A DNA stretch of 64,000 bases from Thalassorhabdomicrobium marinisediminis (GTDB taxonomy: Bacteria; Pseudomonadota; Alphaproteobacteria; Rhodobacterales; Rhodobacteraceae): the NCBI RefSeq assembly GCF_003072065.1, contig NZ_QCYG01000006.1, forward strand, positions 62,001-126,000, written 5' to 3'. Shown one piece after another: positions 55,082 through 64,000 of the stretch (the stretch's first letter is position 1; each line of letters starts with the position of its first letter). The position numbers and the translations under genes were made by a program. Under the pieces are notes generated by a model. The model saw only the letters and a program-made list of their open reading frames with translations, was not told the origin of the DNA and ran no database searches.

Positions 55082-55917
55082 GCGATCCCCGTCTCACCCC
55101 CGCCAACGGCCGCGTCGCGGCGACCTATCTGCAAGGCACGGTCGAGGCCGACCAGTTCACCGAGGGCACCGCAGCCTCCGTCGCGCAAAACGTCGTGAAC
55201 CTTTACGACGCGCCCCGCGGCAAACGTGAACGGCAGCTTTTGCTGGGCACCGGCGTTGTGGTCTATGAGGCCCGCGACGGCTGGGCCTTTGTGCAGTCGA
55301 AACGTGACGGCTACGTGGGCTATGTGGCCGAAGGGGCGCTGGCCGATCCGGTCGCGCCCACGCACCGCGTCGCCACCCCCGCCACCCACGCCTTCACCAC
55401 TGAAGACTTCAAATCCCCCGACCTGATGCACTTGCCTTTCGCGGCCGAGGTCGTGGTTCTGGACGAGCGGCGCAAGATGTTCGAGACGCCGCAGGGGTTC
55501 ATTCCCAAGAAGCACCTGCGCCCGCTCGAACAGCCGTTTCAGGATCCCGCGACGGTGGCGCAACTGTTCTTCGGCGTGCCCTACCTTTGGGGCGGCAATT
55601 CGACCCTTGGCATCGACTGTTCGGGTCTTGTGCAGGCGGCCTATCTGGCGTGCGGCTATGCTTGCGACGGCGACAGCGATCTGCAGATGGAGCGGTTGGG
55701 CCACGCGCTGGCGCCGGACGCGCCCCTGACGCGCGGCGACCTGATTTTCTGGGACGGGCACGTCGCCATGATGGTGGACGGCGAGACGATGATCCACGCC
55801 AACGCCCACCACATGGCGGTGGCCTATGAGGGGTTGGAGCAGGCGGCGCTGCGGATCAAGGCGCAGGGGGACGGAGAGGTACTGGCCCGACGGCGGGTGA
55901 TCCAAGCGGCAATCTGA
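55078..55917 (+). CDS. NlpC/P60 (C40) family peptidase with bacterial SH3 domains
   Basis: Probable cell-wall peptide hydrolase. 279 residues: two SH3b-like regions (VVNLYDAPRGKRERQLLLGTGV; VVVLDERRKMFETPQGFIPK), then a C40 domain with catalytic Cys in LGIDCSGLVQAAYLACG, His in WDGHVAMMVD and a further His/Asn in HANAHHMAV. No obvious signal peptide, so it may recycle murein peptides inside the cell; the coupling to the aminopeptidase supports that (inference). Confidence 0.9.
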   Translation: MSDPRLTPANGRVAATYLQGTVEADQFTEGTAASVAQNVVNLYDAPRGKRERQLLLGTGVVVYEARDGWAFVQSKRDGYVGYVAEGALADPVAPTHRVATPATHAFTTEDFKSPDLMHLPFAAEVVVLDERRKMFETPQGFIPKKHLRPLEQPFQDPATVAQLFFGVPYLWGGNSTLGIDCSGLVQAAYLACGYACDGDSDLQMERLGHALAPDAPLTRGDLIFWDGHVAMMVDGETMIHANAHHMAVAYEGLEQAALRIKAQGDGEVLARRRVIQAAI

Positions 55918-55951
55918 CAGCGACGGCCCCGCCGTTGCGCTGCGGCGGGCG

Positions 55952-56287
55952 CTAGTCCACGACGCGGATCAGCTTGCGCTCAAGCACGCGCAGCACCTGT
56001 CGCAGATCGTTGCCGCGTTTGAGGATCTGCCCCTCCATCCCCAGCACGACGTATTGCCCCTGTTTCAGGCGCAGGGCGGGGCGTTTCTCGATGCGGTACA
56101 TCGGATGCTCGGCCGTGCGGCGGAACACCGAGAACACGGCCACGTCCTTGAGGTGGGAAATCCCGTAATCCCGCCATTCGCCGGCGGCCACGAAGCGCCC
56201 GTAAAGCGACAGGATCACCGCAAGCTCGGTGCGGTGGAACGCGACCTGTGCGGCGGCTGGGCCGGGAAAGGGGGTGGGTGCATTCAT
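55952..56287 (-). CDS. DUF2794 domain-containing protein
   Basis: 111 residues, a small conserved alphaproteobacterial protein of unknown function. Typical blocks: VAFHRTELAVILSLYGRFVAAGEWRDYGI and YRIEKRPALRLKQGQYVVLGMEGQILKRG. Compact alpha/beta, cytoplasmic. A perfect 9-bp inverted repeat lies directly upstream of the start. Confidence 0.85.
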   Translation of the reverse strand: MNAPTPFPGPAAAQVAFHRTELAVILSLYGRFVAAGEWRDYGISHLKDVAVFSVFRRTAEHPMYRIEKRPALRLKQGQYVVLGMEGQILKRGNDLRQVLRVLERKLIRVVD

Positions 56288-56294
56288 GGGTCAA

Positions 56295-56320
56295 GATTTG
56301 CCCCTTCTGGCGGGCAAATC
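56295..56320 (-). promoter_or_regulatory. Perfect inverted repeat upstream of the DUF2794 gene
   Basis: GATTTGCCC (56295-56303), spacer CTTCTGGC, GGGCAAATC (56312-56320). Nine perfect pairs, 8 bases from the ATG at 56287. It could be an operator or a 5' leader hairpin near the ribosome site. Confidence 0.45.
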
Positions 56321-56466
56321 AACCGTGCGGGGCGTAACGTCGCGGAAATGCCCCCGCGCCAGCGCAAACCCGCCACAATCCAGGGGCATAGAATACCCAC
56401 CGACAGTCCCCCGGGGGTGCGTTGTATCAGCCCCCACCAGTGCGCGTCCTCGGGGTGACGTCGGTT

Positions 56467-56485
56467 CCCCAAACCCCCGATATTT
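56467..56485 (+). repeat. Possible degraded repeat copy E
   Basis: CCCCAAACCCCCGATATTTCC resembles the T-rich part of copies A and D but with an interrupted T-tract; the preceding CCCCCG/GGGGG near 56407-56416 may be a remnant of the hairpin. It sits at the 3' end of the I78-type gene. Confidence 0.3.
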
Positions 56486-56490
56486 CCGGA

Positions 56491-56784
56491 TCAGGTGCAG
56501 GTGATCGAGGTGATCCGGTTGCTGTCGTCGATGTGGAAGTTGATCCGCTCGGGCCGGAAATCCATCGTCACCGCATCCCCGGGGCGGATGATGCGGACCG
56601 GACCCATGAGCAACACCCGCTCCAGCGCGGTCGCGTCCTGCCCCACAAGCCCCGCGTGCTGCGCGGCGTTGCAGGTGTCATCGGCGGGCGCGGGCACCGC
56701 GGGGCCGGTGGGCTGTTGCGCTGGCCCGTCCAGCGAGGCACAGGCCGTAAGGAAAATCAAAGGCACCATAAATATTTTGTTCAT
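56491..56784 (-). CDS. I78-family peptidase inhibitor-like lipoprotein
   Basis: 97 residues: lipoprotein signal (MNKIFMVPLIFLTACAS, lipobox LTAC), a Pro/Ala linker, then a potato-inhibitor-I-like I78 domain: CNAAQHAGLVGQDATALERV and IRPGDAVTMDFRPERINFHIDDSNRITSITC, with the two Cys likely paired. A periplasmic protease inhibitor by family. Start at 56784 begins the signal; the frame open to 57105 is antisense to adhI. Confidence 0.8.
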   Translation of the reverse strand: MNKIFMVPLIFLTACASLDGPAQQPTGPAVPAPADDTCNAAQHAGLVGQDATALERVLLMGPVRIIRPGDAVTMDFRPERINFHIDDSNRITSITCT

Positions 56785-56878
56785 AGCGCGACTATCGGCT
56801 GTTTTCCGGCCTCTGGCAATGGCATTGCATGGCGCGCGTCTTTCCCACAGGATGGACGCCAGATAAGGAGTTATGACC

Positions 56879-57991
<1,113 letters not shown>

Positions 57992-57999
57992 TCACCGGA

Positions 58000-58026
58000 G
58001 GCCCCGCCCGCCTGTCGGTCGGGGCC
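58000..58026 (+). terminator. Candidate terminator hairpin after adhI
   Basis: GGCCCCG (58000-58006) pairs with CGGGGCC (58020-58026), seven perfect GC pairs, followed only by ATTCG. The T-run is missing, so termination is uncertain. Confidence 0.4.
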
Positions 58027-58073
58027 ATTCGTCCCCATAGAACACCCTTGCACCATGCGCGAAATCCCATAAG

Positions 58074-58088
58074 TTAGAACTGTTCTAA
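58074..58088. promoter_or_regulatory. Irr-type iron control element (ICE) at the mbfA promoter
   Basis: TTAGAAC-T-GTTCTAA, a perfect 7+7 palindrome matching the known Irr box form (TTTAGAA...TTCTAAA). It lies 14 bases before the mbfA ATG and overlaps the -10/start region of a possible promoter (TTGCAC at 58048-58053). Irr would repress the iron exporter when iron is scarce (from alphaproteobacterial models). Confidence 0.8.
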
Positions 58089-58102
58089 ACGATGGGGCCG
58101 CC

Positions 58103-59077
58103 ATGCTGACCGGATTTTCCAACCGCCGCCGTTTCAAGGACCTCTCCGAGCAGGAGGTGCTGGCCCTTGCGATCTCCTCCGAAGAGGACGACGCCCGCAT
58201 CTACCGCACCTATGCCGACCGCCTGCGGGCCGAGTTCCCGGCGTCCGCCGCGATCTTCGACGGGATGGCGCTGGAAGAGGACAGCCACCGGCGCCAGTTG
58301 ATCGATCTGCACCAGCGCCGTTTTGGTGAAACGATCCCCCTGATCCGCCGTGAGCATGTGGCCGGCTTCTATGCCCGCCGCCCCGTCTGGCTGGTTGAAA
58401 ACCTCGGGCTAGATCGCATCCGGGACGAGGCGCGGCAGATGGAGCGCGACGCGCAACGCTTCTACGAGACCGCCGCCGCAGCGTCGTCCGATGCCGCCAC
58501 GCGGCAACTGCTGGGTGATCTTGCCGCCGCCGAAGCGGGGCATTCAGAGCTGGCCGGCGATCTCGTCGAGCAGGTCTCACCCGACGTCGATGCCGAGGAA
58601 AAGGACGCCGCCCACCGGCAATTCGTGCTCACCTGGGTGCAGCCCGGGCTGGCGGGGTTGATGGACGGGTCCGTCTCCACCCTCGCGCCGATTTTCGCCA
58701 CCGCCTTTGCCACCCATGACACCTGGACCACCTTTCTGGTCGGCCTCGCGGCGAGTGTCGGGGCCGGGATTTCCATGGGCTTCACCGAAGCGGCCAGCGA
58801 CGACGGGCAGATTTCGGGGCGGGGATCGCCGGTCAAGCGGGGCTTTGCCTCGGGGATCATGACCACGTTGGGGGGCTTGGGCCACGCGCTGCCCTATCTT
58901 ATTGCTGATTTCTGGACGGCTACCGTGCTGGCCATCGCCATCGTCTTTGTCGAGCTTTGGGCCATCGCGTGGATCCAGAACCGCTACATGCAGACGCCGT
59001 TTATGCGCGCAGCCTTTCAGGTCGTCGTCGGCGGTGCATTGGTTCTTGCGGTGGGCGTGTTGATCGGCAGCGGCTGA
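58103..59077 (+). CDS. mbfA: Membrane-bound ferritin-like iron exporter MbfA
   Basis: 324 residues: an N-terminal ferritin-like (rubrerythrin/erythrin) domain with metal ligands in LAISSEEDDARIYRTYADRL, LEEDSHRRQLIDLHQRRFG and AAAEAGHSELAGD, then a C-terminal VIT1/CCC1-like membrane domain (GLMDGSVSTLAPIFATAF; GISMGFTEAASDDG) with about five helices. MbfA proteins export iron and protect against peroxide and acid-iron stress. The Irr-type box at the promoter fits. Confidence 0.92.
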   Translation: MLTGFSNRRRFKDLSEQEVLALAISSEEDDARIYRTYADRLRAEFPASAAIFDGMALEEDSHRRQLIDLHQRRFGETIPLIRREHVAGFYARRPVWLVENLGLDRIRDEARQMERDAQRFYETAAAASSDAATRQLLGDLAAAEAGHSELAGDLVEQVSPDVDAEEKDAAHRQFVLTWVQPGLAGLMDGSVSTLAPIFATAFATHDTWTTFLVGLAASVGAGISMGFTEAASDDGQISGRGSPVKRGFASGIMTTLGGLGHALPYLIADFWTATVLAIAIVFVELWAIAWIQNRYMQTPFMRAAFQVVVGGALVLAVGVLIGSG

Positions 59078-59139
59078 CGGTGAACCCTTAGCAGCGCAGT
59101 CGGGCTTTACCTTTCCGGGCAAGGTGCTAGGCCTGTGCC

Positions 59140-60063
59140 ATGCTAGAAATCCTCCTCCAGACCTTGCCGTTTTTCGCCCTGATCGGCCTGGGCTACGGCG
59201 CGGGTCGGACGGGGTTTTTCACGCCCGAGGCGACCGCCTATCTGACCAAGTTCGTGTTCTATTTCGCCCTGTCCGCGATGCTGTTCCGCTTTGCTGCGAA
59301 CCTGTCGCTGGCGGCGATCCTCGATTGGTCCTTCGTCTTTGCCTATCTATCGGGGACGCTGTGCATCTACGTGCTTGCCACCGCCGTCGCCCTGCTGCGC
59401 AAGCGCGGCGTGGAAGAGGCTGCGGTCGAAGCGCAATGCGCGGTGATCGGCAACGTGGGCTTTCTGGGCATCCCGATGCTGGTGCTGCTCTTGGGGGAGC
59501 CGGCGATCGGGCCGGTGATGCTGGTGCTGGCGGTGGACTTGATCGTGTTCGGCTCGCTCATCGTGATCCTGATCACCGGCTCACGGGACGGGCGCGTCTC
59601 TATCGGCATTCTGCGCACGGTGGGTCTGGGTCTGCTGCAAAACCCGATGATCGTGTCGATCTCGCTGGGGCTCCTCGTCTCGGCGCTGGCCCTGCCGATC
59701 CCCGGCCCGGTCAACGAATTCCTGTCGATCCTTGGCGCGGCCGCGACGCCGGGGGCGCTGTTCGCCATCGGCGCATCGCTGGCGACGAAATCCGCCGAGC
59801 GGCTGATCGTGGCGGGCTGGCTGTCCTTCGCCAAGCTCATCCTGCACCCCGCCGCCGTCGCTGTGGCCGCGCTCGTCATCTTTCCTGTCGAACCCTATGC
59901 TGCTGGGGTGATGATCGCCGCTGCGGCCTTGCCCGTGGCGGGAAATGTCTACATTCTTGCGCAGCACTACGGCGTGGCACCGGCGCGGGTTTCCGCCTCG
60001 ATCCTCGTGTCCACGACGCTCAGCGTTTTGACCATCTCGGCCGTGATCGCGGCTGTGACCTGA
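59140..60063 (+). CDS. AEC family transporter (auxin efflux carrier type)
   Basis: 307 residues, hydrophobic throughout, in eight to ten helices: PFFALIGLGYGAGRTGFF at the start, GNVGFLGIPMLVLLLG and a C-terminal AAALPVAGNVYILAQHYGV. The two halves match the AEC fold. Bacterial members carry organic acids or amino acids such as malate; the substrate cannot be read here. A 507-residue frame on the same strand (59124-60647) is a shadow. Followed 12 bases later by the nitroreductase. Confidence 0.87.
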   Translation: MLEILLQTLPFFALIGLGYGAGRTGFFTPEATAYLTKFVFYFALSAMLFRFAANLSLAAILDWSFVFAYLSGTLCIYVLATAVALLRKRGVEEAAVEAQCAVIGNVGFLGIPMLVLLLGEPAIGPVMLVLAVDLIVFGSLIVILITGSRDGRVSIGILRTVGLGLLQNPMIVSISLGLLVSALALPIPGPVNEFLSILGAAATPGALFAIGASLATKSAERLIVAGWLSFAKLILHPAAVAVAALVIFPVEPYAAGVMIAAAALPVAGNVYILAQHYGVAPARVSASILVSTTLSVLTISAVIAAVT

Positions 60064-60075
60064 AGAAAGACCCCC

Positions 60076-60771
60076 ATGACCGACGCCGCTCCGACCTACC
60101 AAGCCCTGCCCCTACCCGACCGCGCCGACTTCGACGACGCGCAGATGCTCGAGAAGGCCGGGCAGTTCTATGCGCACATGCGCGCGCGCCACACGATCCG
60201 CGACTTCAGCGACCGTCCGGTGCCGAAGCAGGTGATCGAAGCCTGCGTGCTGGCGGCGGGCACCGCCCCCTCGGGCGCGAACCAGCAGCCGTGGCATTTC
60301 GTAGCAATCCGCGACCCGGCGATGAAGGCCAAGGTGCGCGCCGCGGCCGAGGAGGAAGAGCAGCGGTTCTACGACGGCGGCGGCGGCGATGCCTGGCTCA
60401 AGGCGCTGGAGCCCATCGGCACCGACGCCAGCAAGCCGCATCTGGACATCGCGCCTTGGCTGATCGTGGTTTTCGCCCAACGCTGGGGGGAGCGGGACGG
60501 CGCGCGGGTCAAACACTACTACGTGCCCGAAAGCGTCGGCATCGCCACCGGCGTGCTGATCACCGCGCTGCACACGGCGGGGCTGTCGGTTCTGACCCAT
60601 ACGCCGAACCCGATGAAATTCCTCAATGGCTTGTGCGACCGGCCTGACAATGAGAAGCCGATCATGATACTGGCTGTGGGACACCCGGCGGAGAATGCGA
60701 CCGTCCCGGCTGTGGCGAAACAGAAAAAACCGTTGGCACGCGTGCTGACCACCTTTGAAGGAGAGAGCTGA
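60076..60771 (+). CDS. Nitroreductase family protein
   Basis: FMN-dependent NAD(P)H oxidoreductase, 231 residues: MRARHTIRDFSDRPVPKQVI at the N-terminus (FMN phosphate contact), GTAPSGANQQPWHFV (flavin site), and a C-terminal TGVLITALHTAGLSVLTHTPNPM with LAVGHPAENATVP. Closest in layout to the nitroreductases related to iodotyrosine deiodinase. Its stop overlaps the fghA start (TGATG). Confidence 0.88.
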   Translation: MTDAAPTYQALPLPDRADFDDAQMLEKAGQFYAHMRARHTIRDFSDRPVPKQVIEACVLAAGTAPSGANQQPWHFVAIRDPAMKAKVRAAAEEEEQRFYDGGGGDAWLKALEPIGTDASKPHLDIAPWLIVVFAQRWGERDGARVKHYYVPESVGIATGVLITALHTAGLSVLTHTPNPMKFLNGLCDRPDNEKPIMILAVGHPAENATVPAVAKQKKPLARVLTTFEGES

Positions 60772-61598
60772 TGGAGACCCTATCCGAGAACCGTTGTTTT
60801 GGCGGTGTGCAGGGCGTGTACAAGCACCGGTCTGACGCGACCGGTACCGACATGACCTTCGGTCTGTTCCTGCCCGAAGAAGCGCAGGACGGGCCAGTTC
60901 CGGTCTTGTGGTTCCTTGCGGGCCTGACGTGCACCCATGAGAACGCCATGACCAAGGCGGGCGCGCAGGTCTGGGCCGCCGAGCACGGGATTGCGCTGTG
61001 CTTCCCCGACACCTCACCCCGGGGGGAGGGCGTGCCGAACGACGACGCCTACGATCTGGGGCAGGGCGCGGGCTTCTACATCGACGCCACGCAAGAGCCT
61101 TGGTCCGAGCATTTCAAGATGTGGACCTATACCGCAGAAGAGCTGCCCGCGCTGTTGGGTGAGCATTTCGCGATCGATCTGGACCGTCAGTCGATCACCG
61201 GCCACTCCATGGGCGGGCATGGTGCGCTGACCATGGCGATGGCGCTCAAGGGCCGGTTCCGGTCCGTGTCCGCTTTCGCACCGATCTGCAACCCCACGCA
61301 AAGCGACTGGGGCCGCAAGCAGTTCTCGGCCTATTGGGGTGACGAGGAAAACTGGGGCCCCCATGATGCGACGCTGCTGATGCAGGATGCGGGCTTTGAC
61401 GGGCCGCTGTTGATCGACACCGGCACCGACGACCAGTTTGGCGACCTGCTGGGCACCGAAGCCTTTGCCGCCGCCATGGCCGCGAAACGGCAAGAGGGGC
61501 AGCTGCGCCTGCAGAAGGGCTATGATCACAGCTATTACTTCATCTCGACCTTCATCGAGGATCACGTGGCCTTCCACGCAGAGGCGCTCTGGCGCTAG
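60771..61598 (+). CDS. fghA: S-formylglutathione hydrolase
   Basis: Releases formate and glutathione from S-formylglutathione, completing formaldehyde oxidation started by AdhI. 275 residues of the esterase D family: nucleophile Ser in GHSMGGHGALTMA, acid in DTGTDDQFGDLL and His in KGYDHSYYFIS; GLTCTHENAMTKAG is the family's oxyanion/Cys region. Coupled to the nitroreductase gene. Confidence 0.96.
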   Translation: METLSENRCFGGVQGVYKHRSDATGTDMTFGLFLPEEAQDGPVPVLWFLAGLTCTHENAMTKAGAQVWAAEHGIALCFPDTSPRGEGVPNDDAYDLGQGAGFYIDATQEPWSEHFKMWTYTAEELPALLGEHFAIDLDRQSITGHSMGGHGALTMAMALKGRFRSVSAFAPICNPTQSDWGRKQFSAYWGDEENWGPHDATLLMQDAGFDGPLLIDTGTDDQFGDLLGTEAFAAAMAAKRQEGQLRLQKGYDHSYYFISTFIEDHVAFHAEALWR

Positions 61599-61607
61599 AC
61601 TCCGGCG

Positions 61608-62084
61608 ATGATCTACGTTGACGCAGACGCCTGCCCGGTCAAGGCCGAGGTCGAAAAGGTCGGGACGCGGCACGGGGTGCGCATGTTCATCGTCTCGAAC
61701 GGTGGGCTGCGCCCCTCGGCCAACCCGCTGGTCGAGACGGTGATCGTCCCCGACGGGCCGGACGTGGCCGACATGTGGATCGCAGACCGCGCGGGCCGGG
61801 GGGATCTGGTCATCACCGGCGACATTCCCCTGGCCGCGAAATGTGTCGAGGGCGGCGCCCGGGTGCTCAAACACAACGGCGAGGCGCTGACCCCGGCGAA
61901 TATCGGCAACATCCTTGCGACGCGCGATCTTATGGCCGATATCCGGGCCGCCGATCCGTTCCGGCAGGGCGGCGGCAAGGCCTTCTCGAAGGCGGACCGG
62001 TCGCGCTTTCTTGAGGCTTTGGAGCGCGAGTTGCGGGCCATCGCACGACAACAGGACGCAGAGCCATCGAAAGGCCCCCAATGA
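61608..62084 (+). CDS. YaiI/YqxD (DUF188) family protein
   Basis: 158 residues with the DUF188 signature [40 protein letters not shown] and [20 protein letters not shown]. Conserved PIN-like fold protein of unknown substrate; Asp residues suggest a metal-dependent nuclease. Nine bases after fghA and overlapping the HAD gene. Confidence 0.9.
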   Translation: MIYVDADACPVKAEVEKVGTRHGVRMFIVSNGGLRPSANPLVETVIVPDGPDVADMWIADRAGRGDLVITGDIPLAAKCVEGGARVLKHNGEALTPANIGNILATRDLMADIRAADPFRQGGGKAFSKADRSRFLEALERELRAIARQQDAEPSKGPQ

Positions 62085-62704
62085 CGACCATTCAGACCGT
62101 TATTTTCGACATCGGCAACGTGCTGATCCAATGGCACCCCGAAGCCTTCTTCGACCGCGCCATCGGGCCGGAGCGTCGCGCCGCCTACTTCGACGCCGTA
62201 CCGATGAACGAGATGAACGACCGCGTCGATGCGGGCGAGAATTTTCACGAGGCTTTGGCCGAAATGGCGCAGCTTTACCCCGACTGGACCGCCGAAATCG
62301 GTATCTGGCGGGACCGCTGGATCGACATGATCTCTCCGGCGATTGACCATTCGGTGCGGCTGCTGCGGGCCTTGCGCCGGGCCGGGCATCCGGTGGTGGC
62401 CCTGTCGAATTTCGGGGTCGAGACCTTCGCCATGGCCGAACGTGAAAATCCGTTTCTGGAAGAGTTCGACCAGCGCATCCTGTCGGGCGAATTGCGCACC
62501 TCGAAACCCTTCGCGCCGATCTATGAAGCGGCGGAAGCGGCCATCGGCCTGCCGCCCGAGACCCTGCTGTTCACCGACGACCGCGCCGACAACATCGAAG
62601 CGGCGCGCGCGCGCGGCTGGCAAACCCATCTGTTCGACGGGCCCCAAGGCTGGGCCGACCGGCTGGTCGCCGAGGGGTTGCTGACACCCGAGGCCGCGAC
62701 TTGA
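62081..62704 (+). CDS. HAD superfamily hydrolase
   Basis: 207 residues: motif [13 protein letters not shown] (nucleophile Asp; the second Asp is Asn here, which is common in the YihX/dehalogenase-like group), motif II VALSNFG, a Lys in [11 protein letters not shown] and motif [15 protein letters not shown]. Probably a small-molecule phosphatase such as YihX-type sugar phosphatases; substrate unknown. Start overlaps the DUF188 stop (ATGA). Confidence 0.87.
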   Translation: MTTIQTVIFDIGNVLIQWHPEAFFDRAIGPERRAAYFDAVPMNEMNDRVDAGENFHEALAEMAQLYPDWTAEIGIWRDRWIDMISPAIDHSVRLLRALRRAGHPVVALSNFGVETFAMAERENPFLEEFDQRILSGELRTSKPFAPIYEAAEAAIGLPPETLLFTDDRADNIEAARARGWQTHLFDGPQGWADRLVAEGLLTPEAAT

Positions 62705-62726
62705 GCCGCAGCGGGGCAGCGGCGCG

Positions 62727-63659
62727 ATGATGGCCTGGGGGCTTCCGCTCGCCGCGCTGGCCACTGCGGCGGTGCAGCCCTGGCTGGCCGAACGCCGCCG
62801 GCAGACGGCGGATGCCTTCCGCGATCAGGCACCGGGGCGCTTTGCGAAGCTCAGCCAAGGGGTCACCCATTACCAGTGGCTGGGCCGCACACGCGGCCCG
62901 GTGGTGGTTTGTATCCATGGACTGACGACGCCCTCTCCGGTCTGGTATGCCATCGCGCGGGGACTTGATGCGCTGGGCTACCGTGTGCTGGTCTATGATC
63001 TTTATGGACGCGGCTTTTCCGATGCACCGCGCGGCGCGCAGACGGGGGATTTCTTTGCCCGGCAATTGCTCGACCTGCTGGACCATCAGGAGCTGACCGA
63101 AGACGTGACCTTGATGGGCTATTCCATGGGCGGCTCAATAGCCACACATTTCACCGCCCAGCACCCCGAGCGGGTGCGACGGCTGATCCTGCTTGCCTCT
63201 GGTGGTGCTTGGCTGCGCGAGGACCGGATCACCGAGTTGAGCCGCACCCTCCCAGGGCTGGGGGATTGGCTGCATGCGGTCCTTGCCACGCGGAAAGAGC
63301 GCCGCGCCCTGCGGCGGCAGTTGGGGCATCGGTTCGACGTGGAAGGCATCGTCGAGCTGCAGCTTGCGGAATACCAAAGCCGCGGGTTTCTGCGTTCGGT
63401 GCTGTCGAGTCGCCGCCACATGCTGGCCGACATGCAAGAGATGCAACACCGCGCCATCGGCCGCGCAGGCGTGCCCACGGTGGGGATCTGGGCCGAGAAG
63501 GATGAGGTGATCCCGCTGAAATCCTTGGGCGCGCTGACCCAGTGGAACCGCGCGATCCGGCAAGAGGTGATCCCCGGGGCCACCCATGATCTGGCCTATC
63601 GCAATGCCGATGCTGTGATCGAGGTTCTGACCGAAGTGCTGCGCGAGCCGGATGTGTGA
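62727..63659 (+). CDS. Alpha/beta hydrolase
   Basis: 310 residues: an N-terminal hydrophobic segment (MAWGLPLAALATAAVQPWL) that could be an anchor, the oxyanion block VCIHGLTTPSPVW, nucleophile elbow GYSMGGSIA, acid in IWAEKDEVIPL and His in PGATHDLAYRN. Substrate unknown. ATGs at 62727 and 62730 are adjacent and no ribosome site decides. Last complete gene of the + strand run. Confidence 0.87.
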   Translation: MMAWGLPLAALATAAVQPWLAERRRQTADAFRDQAPGRFAKLSQGVTHYQWLGRTRGPVVVCIHGLTTPSPVWYAIARGLDALGYRVLVYDLYGRGFSDAPRGAQTGDFFARQLLDLLDHQELTEDVTLMGYSMGGSIATHFTAQHPERVRRLILLASGGAWLREDRITELSRTLPGLGDWLHAVLATRKERRALRRQLGHRFDVEGIVELQLAEYQSRGFLRSVLSSRRHMLADMQEMQHRAIGRAGVPTVGIWAEKDEVIPLKSLGALTQWNRAIRQEVIPGATHDLAYRNADAVIEVLTEVLREPDV

Positions 63660-63715
63660 GGGCGCGTCGCGTCGTGTTGCCGATGGGGCGGCGCGCGCTT
63701 CTGGCGCTGGATTTC

Positions 63716-63740
63716 AGGTATTTTTGAACCAGAGAAGCAG
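63716..63740 (+). repeat. GGTATTTTT intergenic repeat, copy C
   Basis: AGGTATTTTTGAACCAGAGAAGC closely matches the tail of copy B (AGGTATTTTTGCACCAGAGAAG). The GC-rich part upstream (63685-63705) is weaker as a hairpin. Lies 46 bases before the zapE start. Confidence 0.6.
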
Positions 63741-63785
63741 GGGCGATGGATTGCGACGCAGACGGCGCGCAGGTAGGCACGGGGC

Positions 63786-64000
63786 ATGACGACGGTTGCA
63801 CAGGCATATCAGGCGCGGGTCGCGGAGGGGCGGCTGACGGAGGACCCGGTGCAGCGGGCGGCCTTGCCCGAATTGGAACGGGTGCGGTTGGCCCTGCGCG
63901 AGCCGCCGCCCGCGCCGAAGGCCGGCTGGTTCCGCAAGCCGGCGCCGGTCGAAGGGCCGAAGGGCTTGTATCTTTGGGGCGGTGTCGGGCGGGGCAAGTC
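63786..64000 (+). CDS. zapE: Cell division protein ZapE (AFG1-like ATPase), 3' end cut by window
   Basis: The first 71 residues of an AFG1/ZapE-type ATPase: a helical N-terminus (QAYQARVAEGRLTEDPVQRAALPELERV), then GPKGLYLWGGVGRGKS, the Walker A start typical of the family. ZapE destabilises FtsZ rings under low oxygen or stress in E. coli. The gene runs past the window end. Confidence 0.88.
   Translation, partial: MTTVAQAYQARVAEGRLTEDPVQRAALPELERVRLALREPPPAPKAGWFRKPAPVEGPKGLYLWGGVGRGK

Noticed and set aside
59124-60647. 507-residue + strand frame crossing two genes
   Set aside because: Covers the AEC transporter and nitroreductase genes in another frame; both have clear domains and good ribosome sites, this one has neither.

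Overview
The window is about 64 kb of GC-rich, densely packed chromosome from a marine-type alphaproteobacterium, most likely the Roseobacter branch of the Rhodobacteraceae. The grounds are an FnrL-type regulator next to ccoNOQP-ccoGHIS, an Irr-type box at mbfA, a serC leader RNA, DUF2794 and ReAV-type asparaginase genes, GSH-dependent formaldehyde oxidation, and GC-hairpin/GGTATTTTT intergenic repeats typical of the group. I see no rRNA, tRNA, CRISPR array, insertion sequence or prophage. Almost everything is core metabolism, so claims of novelty should be modest.

Layout. 1-3.1 kb: selenium use in tRNA modification (a selD-oxidoreductase fusion, cut by the window edge, convergent and overlapping with mnmH). 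3.2-8.8 kb: a phosphoesterase, then serine biosynthesis (serC-serA on the minus strand behind a structured leader, divergent from serB) and a TSUP exporter. 8.8-16.2 kb: asparaginase, an IalB-like secreted protein, rlmN, a LOG protein, a threonine/serine dehydratase-like enzyme, dapD and small stress or membrane proteins. 16.2-18.9 kb: two tandem Hint-domain genes, one a choice-of-anchor-L surface protein and the other carrying a degenerate Hint. 19.2-22.7 kb: dapE and rnr. 22.7-30.3 kb: a long minus-strand run rsfS-rlmH-gpmI-envC-ctpA-rppH, preceded by an MscS channel. 30.6-36.1 kb: leuCD and leuB, separated by two unrelated genes. 36-41.3 kb: a DMT transporter, an FAD oxidoreductase and ferric-iron uptake genes fbpA/fbpB facing each other. 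41.3-51 kb: the complete high-affinity cytochrome cbb3 oxidase locus (ccoNOQP, ccoGHIS), divergent from a universal stress protein gene across a region with two FNR boxes, followed by fnrL. 51.3-64 kb: asd, a beta carbonic anhydrase, an M17 peptidase with an NlpC/P60 peptidase, DUF2794, an I78 lipoprotein, adhI and fghA (formaldehyde detoxification), mbfA with an Irr-type box, an AEC transporter, hydrolases, and the 5' end of zapE.

How the genes connect. Oxygen: FnrL probably acts on the two boxes between ccoN and the stress gene. Iron: import (fbpA/fbpB) and export (mbfA) each carry an iron-type palindrome at the promoter. Carbon and amino acids: serB and gpmI share an identical 25-base upstream element, which suggests shared control at the 3-phosphoglycerate node. 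asd, dapD and dapE serve lysine/diaminopimelate synthesis, and leuBCD serve leucine.

Most interesting for follow-up: the 25-base element shared by serB and gpmI; the paired active/degenerate Hint proteins; a 19-codon ORF with a strong ribosome site coupled to rsfS; and the intergenic repeat family, one copy of which appears to donate the serA ribosome-binding site.
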